Part shown: piece by piece, positions 33,849 to 42,552 of the stretch
Layout: every line of letters begins with the position of its first letter
Position numbering within the stretch: position 1 is the first letter of the stretch
Assembly: GCF_000275825.1 (NCBI RefSeq)
Contig: NZ_JH719942.1
Location: 2,737,828-2,801,827, forward strand
From: Saprospira grandis DSM 2844
GTDB lineage: Bacteria > Bacteroidota > Bacteroidia > Chitinophagales > Saprospiraceae
DNA: 64,000 bases
Direction: 5' to 3'
Program-made: the position numbers and the translations under genes
Notes under the pieces: model-generated
What the model was told of the DNA's origin: nothing
Database searches by the model: none
Seen by the model: only the letters and a program-made list of their open reading frames with translations

Positions 33849-34958
33849 CTAATTTCCCTCGCCTCCAGAAGACAAGAAAATAATGAGCCCAATAATGGCC
33901 ACAACAATCAAGACCGTAATAATCACCTTGATGGTCGAAATGGGTTTTTCGCCATTAATGCGGCCCGTTTGCCCATTCACCGCAAACTGATAAGACTTGC
34001 CATTATATTGATAACTACAGAGCCAAACCGGCAAAATCAGATGCTTGAAGGTCTGCTCAAAAAAGTCGCTATCTACACGCAAACTGCGCTGTTCGTCGCC
34101 GCCCAACTCTCGGCGGGCCCGATTGCGAAGGTCCTCCATCATTTTGTGCTCGGCCTTTTGGTAGCCCTGCTGCACATCTACGCTATAAATTTCAGACTCC
34201 CAACCGACCACCAATTCATTTTGGTAGTTGATAGTCTCTTCTAGGCGATAAGGAAAAATGCGCTCAATGATTTTTTCTGGCAAGCCCCTAGAGGCCACCA
34301 CCAAAACATCGTCAAAGGGTTGGCGAAAACGGCCCGACTTTGACTCCCAGCGGGTTTTACGTACCCGTTTGGTCTTTTGCTCGCCATTTTCATAAACCGT
34401 TTGGTTTTCATAATAATGATAACCAGCCTGCCCCTGCCATTGCGTGTAGGTCTGGGCGTCAAAGGTCCAAAAAGGGACATAAATGCCATGCACATCGCCC
34501 AAAGCGGCCAGTTTTTTTAGCTTATTAGGATGAAACCAGCCCGTTTTAATCCAATCCTTAAATTTATCGCTGGCCTGCCGTTTTGTGACCACAAAAGGCA
34601 AGATGCCCTGTGGCTGAATGAGGTTTTGCTCAAAGGCTTTTTCATTCACTTTTTCTGAGCCACAAAAATTGCAACGCAGCGAAACCTCACTGCTATCGAC
34701 CATGAGTTGGGCCCCACAGCCCCCACAATTCATGACCTTTTTGCCCAAATCTTTGGGCTTATATTGGTTTTGCTGGCTGGCGGCTCGGGCCAAAGATTGC
34801 TCCCGAACAAGGTCGTTGGCCTTGTCAAAATCTTTAGAAAAACCACAATGTCCACAGCTAATAAGCTGTTTTTCTGCCGAATAACTCAGTTGGTTGCCGC
34901 AGGTTGGGCAGGGCAACTTGAGGATGCTATTCCGAATGTCATCGTTTTCTGCTAACAT
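33849..34958 (-). CDS. Zinc-ribbon membrane protein, unknown function
   Basis: The 369-aa protein has two zinc ribbons: LPCPTCGNQLSYSAEKQLISCGHCGF (residues 14-40) and MNCGGCGAQL...LRCNFCGSEK (about 76-103). A long soluble part follows (GIYVPFWTFDAQTYTQWQGQ, RRVRKTRWE-type basic stretch, FDDVLVVASRGLP, FKHLILPVWLCSYQYNGKSYQFAVNGQTGRI in pieces). The C-terminus is one membrane span (IKVIITVLIVVAIIGLIIFL). Proteins of this layout are widely annotated as TFIIB-type zinc ribbon-containing or, wrongly, as primosomal helicase-like. The tail-anchored topology puts the ribbons in the cytosol. The function is unknown. Confidence 0.78.
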   Translation of the reverse strand: MLAENDDIRNSILKLPCPTCGNQLSYSAEKQLISCGHCGFSKDFDKANDLVREQSLARAASQQNQYKPKDLGKKVMNCGGCGAQLMVDSSEVSLRCNFCGSEKVNEKAFEQNLIQPQGILPFVVTKRQASDKFKDWIKTGWFHPNKLKKLAALGDVHGIYVPFWTFDAQTYTQWQGQAGYHYYENQTVYENGEQKTKRVRKTRWESKSGRFRQPFDDVLVVASRGLPEKIIERIFPYRLEETINYQNELVVGWESEIYSVDVQQGYQKAEHKMMEDLRNRARRELGGDEQRSLRVDSDFFEQTFKHLILPVWLCSYQYNGKSYQFAVNGQTGRINGEKPISTIKVIITVLIVVAIIGLIIFLSSGGEGN

Positions 34959-35125
34959 ATCTCTGTTGTTTGGTAATTACTCAAAAGGGTCTACATAAGC
35001 AATATACTTATTTATAACGGAAAAGTAAACCCTAAAAAAGGAAAAAAGAAAACAGCCGCTAAATATTGGTAGCTCGTTTAAGAATCCTTATTTTGGCGCT
35101 TGTTTTAGCTCCAAAAATCGTAATA

Positions 35126-36484
35126 ATGCAACCTCTAACCGAGCAGCTCTGGAAAAAACTTCGTTCCGCCAATCCCGAAAAGGTGGAAATGGCCCTTTTG
35201 CGTGCCCGCGCTCAGGGATTCAATCTAAAACCCTGGGAACAGGAATATGCCGAGCTTCGGCAGTATATTCCCCTGCCTTATTATGCCGAACAGCATGAGG
35301 CCGTGGCGGCTTGCTATGCCATCCAAGAGCTAGATTTATCGGAACGAGAGCTGAGCAGCCTGCCGGCTGTCCTCGCTAATTTGCGTTATGTAGAGGTTTT
35401 GGACCTTCGTAATAATGAACTGACGGCCCTGCCTAATTGGCTCAATGAATGGAGTAATCTCAAGGAGGTCTATCTAGAAAATAATCAGATTTCAGCCTTA
35501 TCCGCCGACTTTCTGGCGCATAGCCGTCTAGAGCTGCTGCAGCTCTCTAATAACCAACTCAAGGCCTTGCCCGCTGCTATTTTGGGCCTGCATAGCCTCA
35601 AGCGCCTAGACCTCAGCCACAATAATATTAGTAGTTTGCCCAATTTGGAAGAGGAGCAGCTGCCCAATCTGAGCTTTTTGGCCCTCAATGATAACCCCAT
35701 TAGCCAAATTTGGGTCAATGTCGGCCAACTCACTAAGCTACAAACGCTACAGTTCCAAAATTGCCTGCTGCAACAATTGCCCGAAAGCATTTGCTCTCTT
35801 TTTGCCCTGCAAAATTTGTGGTTGCAAAATAATCAGCTCCGCCATCTGCCCGCTCAAATTGGTCAGCTCCGTAGCCTAGAGCTTTTGCAGTTGGCCCAAA
35901 ATGAACTGCAAGAGCTGCCCGATAGCCTAGACCGCCTAGCTAGCCTCAAACAACTCAACCTTAAAGAAAATGCCCTCCAACATTTACCCAAGTTGGAAGG
36001 CCTGGCCTCTTTGGAGATCCTCCATCTAGAACATAACCAACTCCAACATCTTCCCTCAGATTTTGCCCGCCTTGGCCGCCTGAAAATGGCCTATTTGCAA
36101 GGTAATGACTTGGACCGCCTGCCGCTAATTCTAGACGCCCTCCGCGCCCTAGAGGTTTTGCATATCGAGAGCAACCCGATAGAGCAATTACCCGATAGCC
36201 TCGTCGATCTACCCAATCTGCAACGCTTGTTTGCCGCCCATACGCAAATCAAACGCTTGCCCAGAAGACTTAAGCATAAGTTGGAACAACTAGATATTGA
36301 AGGTACCCCCCTGGCCAATGGAGAACCCCAAGAGGAAGCCGAACAAGAGGCCTTTTCTCACCATCCTACAGCCCAAGAAAATGAAGAAGGGCCCAGCCAT
36401 AGCCCCAAAGGCTGCATGCTGCCCGGCTTAGGCGTTGTTCTTCTCCTCATTATCGCCCTTATTTACGGTATCACATTGTTCTGA
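35126..36484 (+). CDS. Leucine-rich repeat protein with a C-terminal membrane anchor
   Basis: The 452-aa protein (ATG at 35126; a TTG 20 codons upstream is possible) has about 14 LRRs from residue 80 to 400, with the pattern L..L..L.L..N.L..LP. Examples are LEVLDLRNNELTALPNWL, LKRLDLSHNNISSLPNL and LEILHLEHNQLQHLPSDF. The N-terminal 75 residues form a helical cap (TEQLWKKLRSANPEKVEMAL). The C-terminus has an acidic linker and a membrane span (LPGLGVVLLLIIALIYGITLF), ending at the stop. This makes it a tail-anchored binding protein, presumably facing the cytosol since no signal is present. Its 3' end overlaps the convergent MscS-type gene by 22 bp. Confidence 0.87.
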   Translation: MQPLTEQLWKKLRSANPEKVEMALLRARAQGFNLKPWEQEYAELRQYIPLPYYAEQHEAVAACYAIQELDLSERELSSLPAVLANLRYVEVLDLRNNELTALPNWLNEWSNLKEVYLENNQISALSADFLAHSRLELLQLSNNQLKALPAAILGLHSLKRLDLSHNNISSLPNLEEEQLPNLSFLALNDNPISQIWVNVGQLTKLQTLQFQNCLLQQLPESICSLFALQNLWLQNNQLRHLPAQIGQLRSLELLQLAQNELQELPDSLDRLASLKQLNLKENALQHLPKLEGLASLEILHLEHNQLQHLPSDFARLGRLKMAYLQGNDLDRLPLILDALRALEVLHIESNPIEQLPDSLVDLPNLQRLFAAHTQIKRLPRRLKHKLEQLDIEGTPLANGEPQEEAEQEAFSHHPTAQENEEGPSHSPKGCMLPGLGVVLLLIIALIYGITLF

Positions 36485-37317
36485 TGCTCTTTTACAATAT
36501 GAACAATATGACGAATCATCAAACGGCGAATGTCTTGCTCTAATTTGCGATTCGGCTCCTTCAATATATACTGAAATTTAAATATTACGGCGTCTTTTTT
36601 TAGCTCTTCCACCTTCAGGATGAAGCTGTCTTCTTGTATCCATTCATGATAGTTCGCAATGGCCGTAATCAGGTCTTGCTCTAGGTTCGGTATGCGCCGA
36701 ACATACTGCAAGTCCATCTCAAACTCAATGCTGGTTTTCTTGATGTCTCGCTTGGTATAGTTGACGATCTCACTCAGAAAAACGGTGTTGTTCGGGATGT
36801 AAATCAAATCGTCATCATCATTCAAAATGAGCAATTTTGATAGGCTCAAACTCATCACTTTGCCCTTCTGCTCCCCAATTTTTACCACATCGCCCAAATC
36901 TACCTCATTCGAAAAGGCAATCATCATCCCACTAATAATATTCGAGATGTAGTCCTTGCTCAAAATGGCCAAGGCAGCCGCAAAAATACTAATGGAGGTC
37001 AGTAAACTACTCAAATTGATCCCAAACAAACTCAAAATAGTCATGAATAGGACCAAGAGCATCACCAAATAATAGATGTTGTGGCTGCCCGCAATGATGT
37101 TGTCTTTCTGCCCCGCCCCCAGCTTCTTCCGCCGCCGATAAATATATTGCAAAAATTGCATCAGGCTACTAAAGCCCATAAAAAAGAAGTAGAAGCCCGC
37201 AAAGCTGTTGAGGTAGCGCAAAAAAGGCGCTTTGACCAAATTCAACCACTCCGTCTCTACCAAAAACCAAAGGCCAATAAAGACTAACCAGCCTACTAGT
37301 TGCAATAAAATTTTCAT
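36463..37317 (-). CDS. MscS-type mechanosensitive ion channel
   Basis: The 284-aa protein (ATG at 37315-37317) has four membrane segments: FIGLWFLVETEWL, FAGFYFFFMGFSSLMQFLQYIY, YLVMLLVLFMTILSLFGINL, and the pore helix ILTSISIFAAALAILSKDYISNIISGMMIAFSN (in pieces). The MscS beta domain follows: VDLGDVVKIGEQKGKVMSLSLSKLLILNDDDDLIYIPNNTVF, containing the hallmark G.V..I....T....D....IPN. It releases solutes during osmotic downshock. The upstream frame passes into repeat RE1-N, so the internal ATG was chosen. Its last 22 bases overlap the convergent LRR gene. Confidence 0.9.
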   Translation of the reverse strand: MKILLQLVGWLVFIGLWFLVETEWLNLVKAPFLRYLNSFAGFYFFFMGFSSLMQFLQYIYRRRKKLGAGQKDNIIAGSHNIYYLVMLLVLFMTILSLFGINLSSLLTSISIFAAALAILSKDYISNIISGMMIAFSNEVDLGDVVKIGEQKGKVMSLSLSKLLILNDDDDLIYIPNNTVFLSEIVNYTKRDIKKTSIEFEMDLQYVRRIPNLEQDLITAIANYHEWIQEDSFILKVEELKKDAVIFKFQYILKEPNRKLEQDIRRLMIRHIVHIVKEHQNNVIP

Positions 37318-37347
37318 TCCTTGTTTTTCTTGTTCTATGCTAATTTT

Positions 37348-37512
37348 TTGGGGCCTGCCGCCTTCGGCGGCCGGGCTGTGCACTGGCTCGCTATTCGCTC
37401 GGCCCTGCGGCGCTTGCAGCGCCTGGGTCTGGCCTAACGGCCACCAGTTACCATCCCTAGGCCGCGTCGCTTCGCTCCTTTGTGGCGGCTTCGCCGCCTA
37501 AAACAGCCCTTG
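37348..37512 (+). repeat. RE1-N intergenic repeat
   Basis: Starts TTTTTTGGGGCCTGCCGCC, has the degenerate core GGCTCGCTATTCGCTCGGCC, ACCATCCCTAGGCC, and ends GGCGGCTTCGCCGCC. It lies between the MscS start and the HTTM stop. Confidence 0.85.
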
Positions 37513-37519
37513 GCCCGCT

Positions 37520-38806
37520 TTAGTTCGCCAAAGGGAGCAGCCAAGGCCCAAATGGAGCCGCTTGGACCAAATTGACTTTGGGGTCAATAATTCTCTGACT
37601 TGGCCGAGCATTCAAACTGACAAAAGCATCTACATATACCGCTAGCTTTTGCCCTTCTCTGGCCTCTTGCTGGGCCAAAAATACAGCAAACTCCCGAATC
37701 GCCTCGGGCTGCACGCTCATCCGCTTAATCTGATAGGGCTTGAGGTATTTACTTGCCGATACCTCCCAACGATTTCCTGCTTGGTCCGCCAACTCAAAAC
37801 GAACTTGCCCCTGATGCTCTACTAACATGACCCGCCAACCATAACGATAATAACGCTGCGACCAAATAATATCTTTGGCCCCAAAGACATGATGCCGCAA
37901 GGGCAAAATAAATTGCCATGCAAAATAAAGCAGCAAAATAGACCCAAAGTAGCTTTTATAAGCCGCTTTTCCTCCCTTAAAATAAGGAAGAGGCAGCCTT
38001 TTCCAACTTTTAGGCGGAAAAAAAGCCAAGGTCATCCCTATCATCAAGGGCGGAAAAAGTCCAATGTTGAACAGATAGCCCGTGAGCCCATGAAAAATAA
38101 GCACCCCCAAATAAGCCCAAGGCCTTGTTCTACTCCAACTCAACCAAATGAAGATCGTTAGGTCGTAGCAGGCCGCCAAACGTCCCCCCAAAACAGCTGT
38201 TTCGGCTAAGGCCAAAAATTGCCCAATCAAGGGCGTATCCTGGGCCTGTAGCAACCAAATGCGCAAGGGCCGCCCAGCCCACCAATCAGCACTCAATTTG
38301 GCCCAACCCGCAAAAAAATAAACCAGCGCAATTTGTAGGCGCAAGCAAAAAAGCCAAAAGAAAGGATGCTGCTCTAATCGTATCTTGGGCCGCCGATAAG
38401 CATCCCAACTGCTGTTGCGATGCGCAGGCGCAAAAAAGAAAAATAAGGCCAATAACTCAATCAAGTAGTAGTGATTGATAAAATTACTGGCATCTAAACG
38501 ATGCAAATACCCAAAGCAACAGGCAAATAAAAGTACTGAAACCCGATAATAAGCCCCCAAGCTAACCCCAATAGCCCCCAATAGCCCAAAAAGATAGAGG
38601 TAGGGAATGGCCGCATCACCTAAAGTGGGAACCGTATAACCCGACCAACTAAAGCGATAGGCCAAGCCCTGAAAACGCTCTGCCGCTTCTCCCTTCACCC
38701 AAGAACTGATGAAGCCATAGGCGCCAATGCCGCCAAAAAGAATGCGCAAAAGCACTAAAGAACGAATATCAATGGCTTGCCCCAAGTAGTGTTGGACCTT
38801 TTTCAT
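37520..38806 (-). CDS. HTTM-domain membrane protein (vitamin K-dependent gamma-carboxylase-like)
   Basis: The 428-aa protein matches the HTTM (horizontally transferred transmembrane) domain: DIRSLVLLRILFGGIGAYGF, GYLHRLDASNFINHYYLIELLALFFFFAPAH, RLQIALVYFFAGWAKLSADWWAGRPLRIWL, IFHGLTGYLFNIGLFPPLMI (in pieces). About nine membrane spans fill residues 15-275. A shorter C-terminal part (WSQRYYRYGWRVMLVEHQGQV, RFELADQAGNRWEV) matches the lumenal domain of VKGC-like proteins. Bacterial homologs occur in Bacteroidota and are not shown to use vitamin K; the substrate is unknown. Confidence 0.88.
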   Translation of the reverse strand: MKKVQHYLGQAIDIRSLVLLRILFGGIGAYGFISSWVKGEAAERFQGLAYRFSWSGYTVPTLGDAAIPYLYLFGLLGAIGVSLGAYYRVSVLLFACCFGYLHRLDASNFINHYYLIELLALFFFFAPAHRNSSWDAYRRPKIRLEQHPFFWLFCLRLQIALVYFFAGWAKLSADWWAGRPLRIWLLQAQDTPLIGQFLALAETAVLGGRLAACYDLTIFIWLSWSRTRPWAYLGVLIFHGLTGYLFNIGLFPPLMIGMTLAFFPPKSWKRLPLPYFKGGKAAYKSYFGSILLLYFAWQFILPLRHHVFGAKDIIWSQRYYRYGWRVMLVEHQGQVRFELADQAGNRWEVSASKYLKPYQIKRMSVQPEAIREFAVFLAQQEAREGQKLAVYVDAFVSLNARPSQRIIDPKVNLVQAAPFGPWLLPLAN

Positions 38807-38895
38807 AGAATGCTAAAGCTTGTAGCGAATAAAGGGGGGCCAAAGTGAGCAGCAAACCCCAAAAATAATAATTATCTTTAGCCCAAAATTAGCAG

Positions 38896-39567
38896 ATGAA
38901 AGCACATTATCCAATCCTATGCTTAGCTCTTTTTTTACTCTTGGCCTGCCAACACCGAAAAGAAGAACGTGCCTGGCAAGAACAACTCCGCCAAGCCGAT
39001 GAACAGGCCGAGGCTAGAAGAGCCCAAGAGGAGGCCATAGCCGCCAAACCATTGGCCGATTCTGCCCTGCAAATGCAGGCTTACCGCCAATCTCGAGAGG
39101 GAAGAATAAAGATAGAGCAAGAAACAGGCTTGGGCAACCAATTTGGTAAGGGACTTCTGCCCAGCAAGCTGAAAAATAATCAACCCCTGCTGAGCTTTAT
39201 GACTGGCCCCTGCTACGGAAAATGCCCCCAGTATCGCCTCTACTTTTGGGCCAATGGAGATGTTCTCTATGAAGGCCTCGCCTTTGCCAACCCCATGGGC
39301 AAAAGAGAATGCAAAATAGAACCCCAAAAATTGAAGACCTTATTGGCTAGCTGGACCCCCGCCTTTGAGTCTTGGCAACGATATTACCCCCAAACAGAAG
39401 AAGCCCTAGAGGGCTTCCCCTTTAAGGCCATTGGACTAAAATTACCACAAGGACAAAAAATAATTTTAGATTATCACGATGCCCCTAAAGGCCTGATTCA
39501 GTTGGAGAAAAGTATCGATTCACTAGCCAAAGCTAGCTTTGATTTCCCTATGAAAACCATTTTTTAG
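38896..39567 (+). CDS. DUF6438-like lipoprotein
   Basis: The 223-aa lipoprotein has signal MKAHYPILCLALFLLLAC (lipobox LLAC), a charged helical stretch (KEERAWQEQLRQADEQAEARR) and a domain with FMTGPCYGKCPQYRLYFWANGDVLYEGL, the DUF6438 pattern (CxGxCPxYxxxxxxxGxVxYxG). The family has no known activity; the cysteine pair may form a disulfide. It is divergent from the HTTM gene, and they share an 89-bp intergenic region. Confidence 0.78.
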   Translation: MKAHYPILCLALFLLLACQHRKEERAWQEQLRQADEQAEARRAQEEAIAAKPLADSALQMQAYRQSREGRIKIEQETGLGNQFGKGLLPSKLKNNQPLLSFMTGPCYGKCPQYRLYFWANGDVLYEGLAFANPMGKRECKIEPQKLKTLLASWTPAFESWQRYYPQTEEALEGFPFKAIGLKLPQGQKIILDYHDAPKGLIQLEKSIDSLAKASFDFPMKTIF

Positions 39568-39577
39568 GTGAAAAGAT

Positions 39578-39608
39578 TTGGATAATCCAAAGCCCTGCCC
39601 TATATTTG
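39578..39608 (+). promoter_or_regulatory. Promoter of tRNA-Cys
   Basis: TTGG (39578-39581; TTTGG in context), 19 nt, TATATTTG (39601-39608): a full Bacteroidota consensus, ending 34 bases before the tRNA. Confidence 0.75.
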
Positions 39609-39642
39609 CAATCGCTTCAACAGAGAAGCATACCTTTAAAAA

Positions 39643-39716
39643 GGTCGCGTGGCCGAGTGGCTAGGCAGAGGTCTGCAAAACCTTGTACGGCGGTTCGAAT
39701 CCGCCCGCGACCTCCA
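39643..39716 (+). tRNA. tRNA-Cys (anticodon GCA), CCA encoded
   Basis: The acceptor stem GGTCGCG pairs with CGCGACC (39706-39712), then U73 (the Cys identity discriminator) and an encoded CCA (39714-39716). The anticodon loop is TCTGCAAA in a GAGGT...ACCTT-type stem, and the T-arm is GGCGG-TTCGAAT-CCGCC. Confidence 0.95.
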
Positions 39717-39752
39717 AAGCAGTTAGCATTTTTGCTGGCTGCTTTTTTTTTT
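39717..39752 (+). terminator. Terminator of tRNA-Cys
   Basis: AAGCAGTTAGC pairs with GCTGGCTGCTT around ATTTTT, followed by ten Ts, directly after the encoded CCA. Confidence 0.8.
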
Positions 39753-39776
39753 GCCCTAGGGCAGTTGGGCCAAAAG

Positions 39777-39810
39777 AAAAGGGCAGCTGGAAAACTCCAG
39801 CTGCCCTTTT
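39777..39810. terminator. Bidirectional terminator (used by the 221-aa gene)
   Basis: AAAAGGGCAGCTGGA and TCCAGCTGCCCTTTT form a near-perfect stem around AAAC. It follows the minus-strand gene that ends at 39826. Confidence 0.8.
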
Positions 39811-39825
39811 CGCTTTAACAGCTCG

Positions 39826-40491
39826 CTATTGGGCAAAGAGGCCCAGGTTCTCAACCAGCTCATAGCTGGCCACCGCCTTGAGCTGCTGCTCCTGCTCCGC
39901 CGAAAGCATGCCCGTGATTTCTACGGCTTCTATCTTGCCAATATTATCGGGTAGGGCAATTTTGGCCAGCTCTCTTTCGCTATTCTCTTCTTTTAGATAA
40001 AAGCGACTTTCACTAATGGCATTGCGACGCTCCAAACGGCCAATATCTCGGCCACGCTCGTCTACCAACTTCCCATTGGGGCGGAGCAGCCCAACTAGGC
40101 GCTCATCTCGCCGAATTTCGGTCCCTTTGGTGCTCGTCCGAAAGACATACTCATGCTCTAAGGTAAGCACATAGACCAAATTGTTTTTCCCCGGACCAAT
40201 GTAGCTGCGAAAAGCATAGGCAAAAACAGGCTGCCCCTCCGGAGAGAGAAAAACGCCCTTGCCCTGTCGCCGATTGTTATGTTGAACCACTTGGTCTGCC
40301 TCTCTGGCAGAAATGCCCGCAGACCAAGGAACAAAGCCGCCCTTAAAGCTAGCAATAGCCTTCTTAAGGTTGACTAAGTCTTCCTCTAGCTCGCTTTCAT
40401 CGGGCTGTACATTGCGCAAAAAACGAAGCAGAAAGAAAATACCCGCAATCAAGAGTAATACAACAAGGGCAATTATGGCAAAAATATTCAT
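39826..40491 (-). CDS. Membrane-anchored protein, unknown function
   Basis: The 221-aa protein has one N-terminal membrane helix (FAIIALVVLLLIAGIFFLLRF) and a soluble domain with beta-rich sequence (GKGVFLSPEGQPVFAYAFRSY, YVLTLEHEYVFRTSTKGTEIR, GKLVDERGRDIGRLERR). The positive-outside rule places the C-terminal domain in the cytosol. I do not recognise a family. It precedes (in transcription it follows) the 161-aa secreted protein by 19 bp and ends at a bidirectional terminator, so it is probably the last gene of the smpB operon. Confidence 0.68.
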   Translation of the reverse strand: MNIFAIIALVVLLLIAGIFFLLRFLRNVQPDESELEEDLVNLKKAIASFKGGFVPWSAGISAREADQVVQHNNRRQGKGVFLSPEGQPVFAYAFRSYIGPGKNNLVYVLTLEHEYVFRTSTKGTEIRRDERLVGLLRPNGKLVDERGRDIGRLERRNAISESRFYLKEENSERELAKIALPDNIGKIEAVEITGMLSAEQEQQLKAVASYELVENLGLFAQ

Positions 40492-40510
40492 AGGAGAGAG
40501 AGATTAAAAG

Positions 40511-40996
40511 TTATTCTTCATCTTTGTAGCGAATGCGGTAGACCTTAGAGCAGACCCGGCAGTAAAAACGACCCATGTACTGCTTGGCATTGATGATGTC
40601 CTCATCCCGCTTTTCATTTTTTATCGATTTTACAGAAGAAAACTCAGGATTGGTCTTCATAAATTTATTGTGGACCGTACAACGCTGCATACTGGCCTTG
40701 TTTCCTCTAGCCCGCTCTTCTGCCGCAAATTGCTTCTCTTCTTTGGTCAGTAACTTGGTGCAAACCGAGCAATAACGACGATAATTGAGCTGATAGGCAA
40801 ATGGATAATCCTCACTACGGCGAAAATCAGAGGCATTGGCCCGATAGTTATCGCTGAGTTTCATCTTCTTTTTGTGCAAAGGACATTTGCGCATGGTGTT
40901 TTTTTCCTCACGACTGAGGTTTTCTAAATCGGGCTGGGCCCAGCTAGCTACGGCTAGTAAAAGAAAGCAAAAGCTTAAAAAATAAGAGAGTTTCAT
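40511..40996 (-). CDS. Small secreted cysteine-motif protein, unknown function
   Basis: The 161-aa protein starts at the ATG of 40994-40996 with signal MKLSYFLSFCFLLLAVASWAQ. The mature part has three CxxH/CxxC-type pairs: RKCPLHKKKM, RYCSVCTKLL, RCTVHNKFM and FYCRVCSKVY. The repeated C..H/C..C pattern suggests a zinc or other metal site formed by two similar halves (CPLH...CSVC and CTVH...CRVC). The internal duplication is visible by eye. The family is not recognised. It lies between the VanX-like dipeptidase and the 221-aa membrane protein on the same strand, with short gaps. Confidence 0.72.
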   Translation of the reverse strand: MKLSYFLSFCFLLLAVASWAQPDLENLSREEKNTMRKCPLHKKKMKLSDNYRANASDFRRSEDYPFAYQLNYRRYCSVCTKLLTKEEKQFAAEERARGNKASMQRCTVHNKFMKTNPEFSSVKSIKNEKRDEDIINAKQYMGRFYCRVCSKVYRIRYKDEE

Positions 40997-41045
40997 AAAT
41001 GTCGTTTTGTTAAGTTCTTGGCCCATTCTGCAAGAATTGTGCATT

Positions 41046-41819
41046 TTAGCCCTTTTGCTCCAAACTATCTGAAGAGCAAGACCATTGCCAATTGGATAAG
41101 GGAAAGCGCTGGGCTTTATAAACAAAATGCCACCACTCGGTCCGAATAGTAGAAAAGCCAGCAGCCTGCATCTGCTGCCGCAACAATTTACGGTTTTTAT
41201 TCACTTCTTCCGAATGTTGGGTATAGGACCAATAGGCTTCTTTGCCAAAATAATCAAAGGGAGTGCCCATATCCAACTCCCGGCCCAAACTATCCACCAA
41301 ACTGAGATCCAAGGCATTGCCACGACTGTGCATAGAACCCTGCTTGGGCGGATGCACATAACGAGGGTCTGGCGTTTTCTTCCAAAGCGCCCACTGCGCC
41401 GCAGAAGGCCGGTAGCAATCAAAGAATTTAAGACCTAGACCCATACTATCCAAATTCTGCTGCACAGCCATCAAGGATTTAGCCACCGCCAAACGAGTAT
41501 AACAGCCCGGACAAGCATAGACCTGCAACTCCATAAAGTTGTTGCTCGTCGCATAACGAATTTCATAATCCGCCTGTGGAATCAATTCCGTTAAATCTAC
41601 CCAGGCACTATCCTCCAAAGAAAGTAAGGAGTCCCGAATTTCTAACTGCCGAAGCCGACGAGCTTCTGCGTACAAAAATGCTGTATCTTCAGCCGGGGCC
41701 AAAGATACAGCACTGTCTATTTCTTCTTCTGATTTAGACTCAGTTCTTTCTTTTACAGCTCCCCCCTGACAGGCAACCAAAAAAAGCAAACTCAGTAGTA
41801 AAGGGCTAAACTTATCCAT
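41046..41819 (-). CDS. M15D (VanX-like) D-alanyl-D-alanine dipeptidase, lipoprotein
   Basis: The 257-aa protein has a lipoprotein signal (MDKFSPLLLSLLFLVAC). The M15D zinc motif SMHSRGNALDLSL (SxHxxGxAxD) and the late TEWWHFVYK (ExxWH-type) supply the zinc ligands and catalytic Glu. FDCYRPSAAQWALWKK is the conserved substrate-side segment. The family hydrolyses D-Ala-D-Ala and related dipeptides, here probably for cell-wall peptide recycling in the periplasm rather than vancomycin resistance. The ATG overlaps the smpB stop by 8 bp, so the two are cotranslated in an operon. Confidence 0.9.
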   Translation of the reverse strand: MDKFSPLLLSLLFLVACQGGAVKERTESKSEEEIDSAVSLAPAEDTAFLYAEARRLRQLEIRDSLLSLEDSAWVDLTELIPQADYEIRYATSNNFMELQVYACPGCYTRLAVAKSLMAVQQNLDSMGLGLKFFDCYRPSAAQWALWKKTPDPRYVHPPKQGSMHSRGNALDLSLVDSLGRELDMGTPFDYFGKEAYWSYTQHSEEVNKNRKLLRQQMQAAGFSTIRTEWWHFVYKAQRFPLSNWQWSCSSDSLEQKG

Positions 41820-42270
41820 ATTTTAAATTGCGGTCCATATCGCGCTTGAGGTCCTTTTGCTTCAGACTATCACGCTTATCAAAACTCTTTTTACCACGGG
41901 TCAAGGCAATTTCTAATTTTACTTTGCCCCGCTCATTTAAATAAAGACGATAAGGTACAATAGAAAATCCTTTTTCCTTTACTCGACCCAGCAATTTCTT
42001 GATTTCTTGTTTGTGGGCCAAGAGCTTACGAGGCCGCAATGGCTCATGATTGTTGTAAGTCCCAAATTCATAAACCGAAATGTGCAGCTTCTCTAGCAAA
42101 AGCTCGCCCTCTACTATCCGGCAAAAAGCATCGCCCATATTAACTTTGCCCTGACGAATAGACTTAATTTCGGTCCCTTGCAATACAATCCCCACTTCTA
42201 GGGTGTATACAAATTCATATAAATGCCGCGCTTTGCGGTTAACGATTTCGATTTTATTCTTAAATTCCAT
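41812..42270 (-). CDS. smpB: SsrA-binding protein SmpB
   Basis: The 152-aa protein has the SmpB landmarks KIEIVNRKARHLYEF, VGIVLQGTEIKSIRQGKVNM, CRIVEGELLLEKLHIS, YNNHEPLRPRKLL, and the basic tail RGKKSFDKRDSLKQKD. It binds tmRNA and delivers it to stalled ribosomes for trans-translation. The tail KRDSLKQKDLKRDMDR is the ribosome-probing helix. The tmRNA gene itself is not in this window. The gene opens an operon with a VanX-like dipeptidase, immediately downstream of RE1-O. Confidence 0.97.
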   Translation of the reverse strand: MEFKNKIEIVNRKARHLYEFVYTLEVGIVLQGTEIKSIRQGKVNMGDAFCRIVEGELLLEKLHISVYEFGTYNNHEPLRPRKLLAHKQEIKKLLGRVKEKGFSIVPYRLYLNERGKVKLEIALTRGKKSFDKRDSLKQKDLKRDMDRNLKYG

Positions 42271-42280
42271 GAGTTGTTAT

Positions 42281-42486
42281 TTTTTTGGGGCTTTCGCTAC
42301 GCCCTTCGGTTATCGAACTGGCGCCCCTATAGGGGCTGGTTGTCACAGCTCGCTGTTACTTGCTTCGCTGCGTCGGCTCCCGTTGGTCGGGTCGCTCGGC
42401 CCTGCGCCGCCTTTGGCGGCTGGGTCTGGCGCTTCGCGCCACTGCTGTCCATCCCTAAGCCTGCGGCGGCTTCGCCGCCTGCTAGA
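42281..42486 (+). repeat. RE1-O intergenic repeat
   Basis: Starts TTTTTTGGGGCTTTCGCTAC, has CCCTTCGGTTATCGAACTGG and GCGCCCCTATAGGGGCTGG modules, a degenerate core (CAGCTCGCTGTTACTTGCTTC then GGTCGCTCGGCCC, in two parts), CCATCCCTAAGCC and GGCGGCTTCGCCGCC. Confidence 0.85.
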
Positions 42487-42552
42487 CCGAAAAGAACGCC
42501 ATTTTCTTGATTTCGGGGGCATAACTTTTTTGCCTGCGGCAAAGTTCCAACT

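Noticed and set aside
41046..41819. Vancomycin-resistance function for the VanX-like gene
   Set aside because: No vanH, vanA or vanRS neighbours; a lipoprotein dipeptidase fits cell-wall recycling better.
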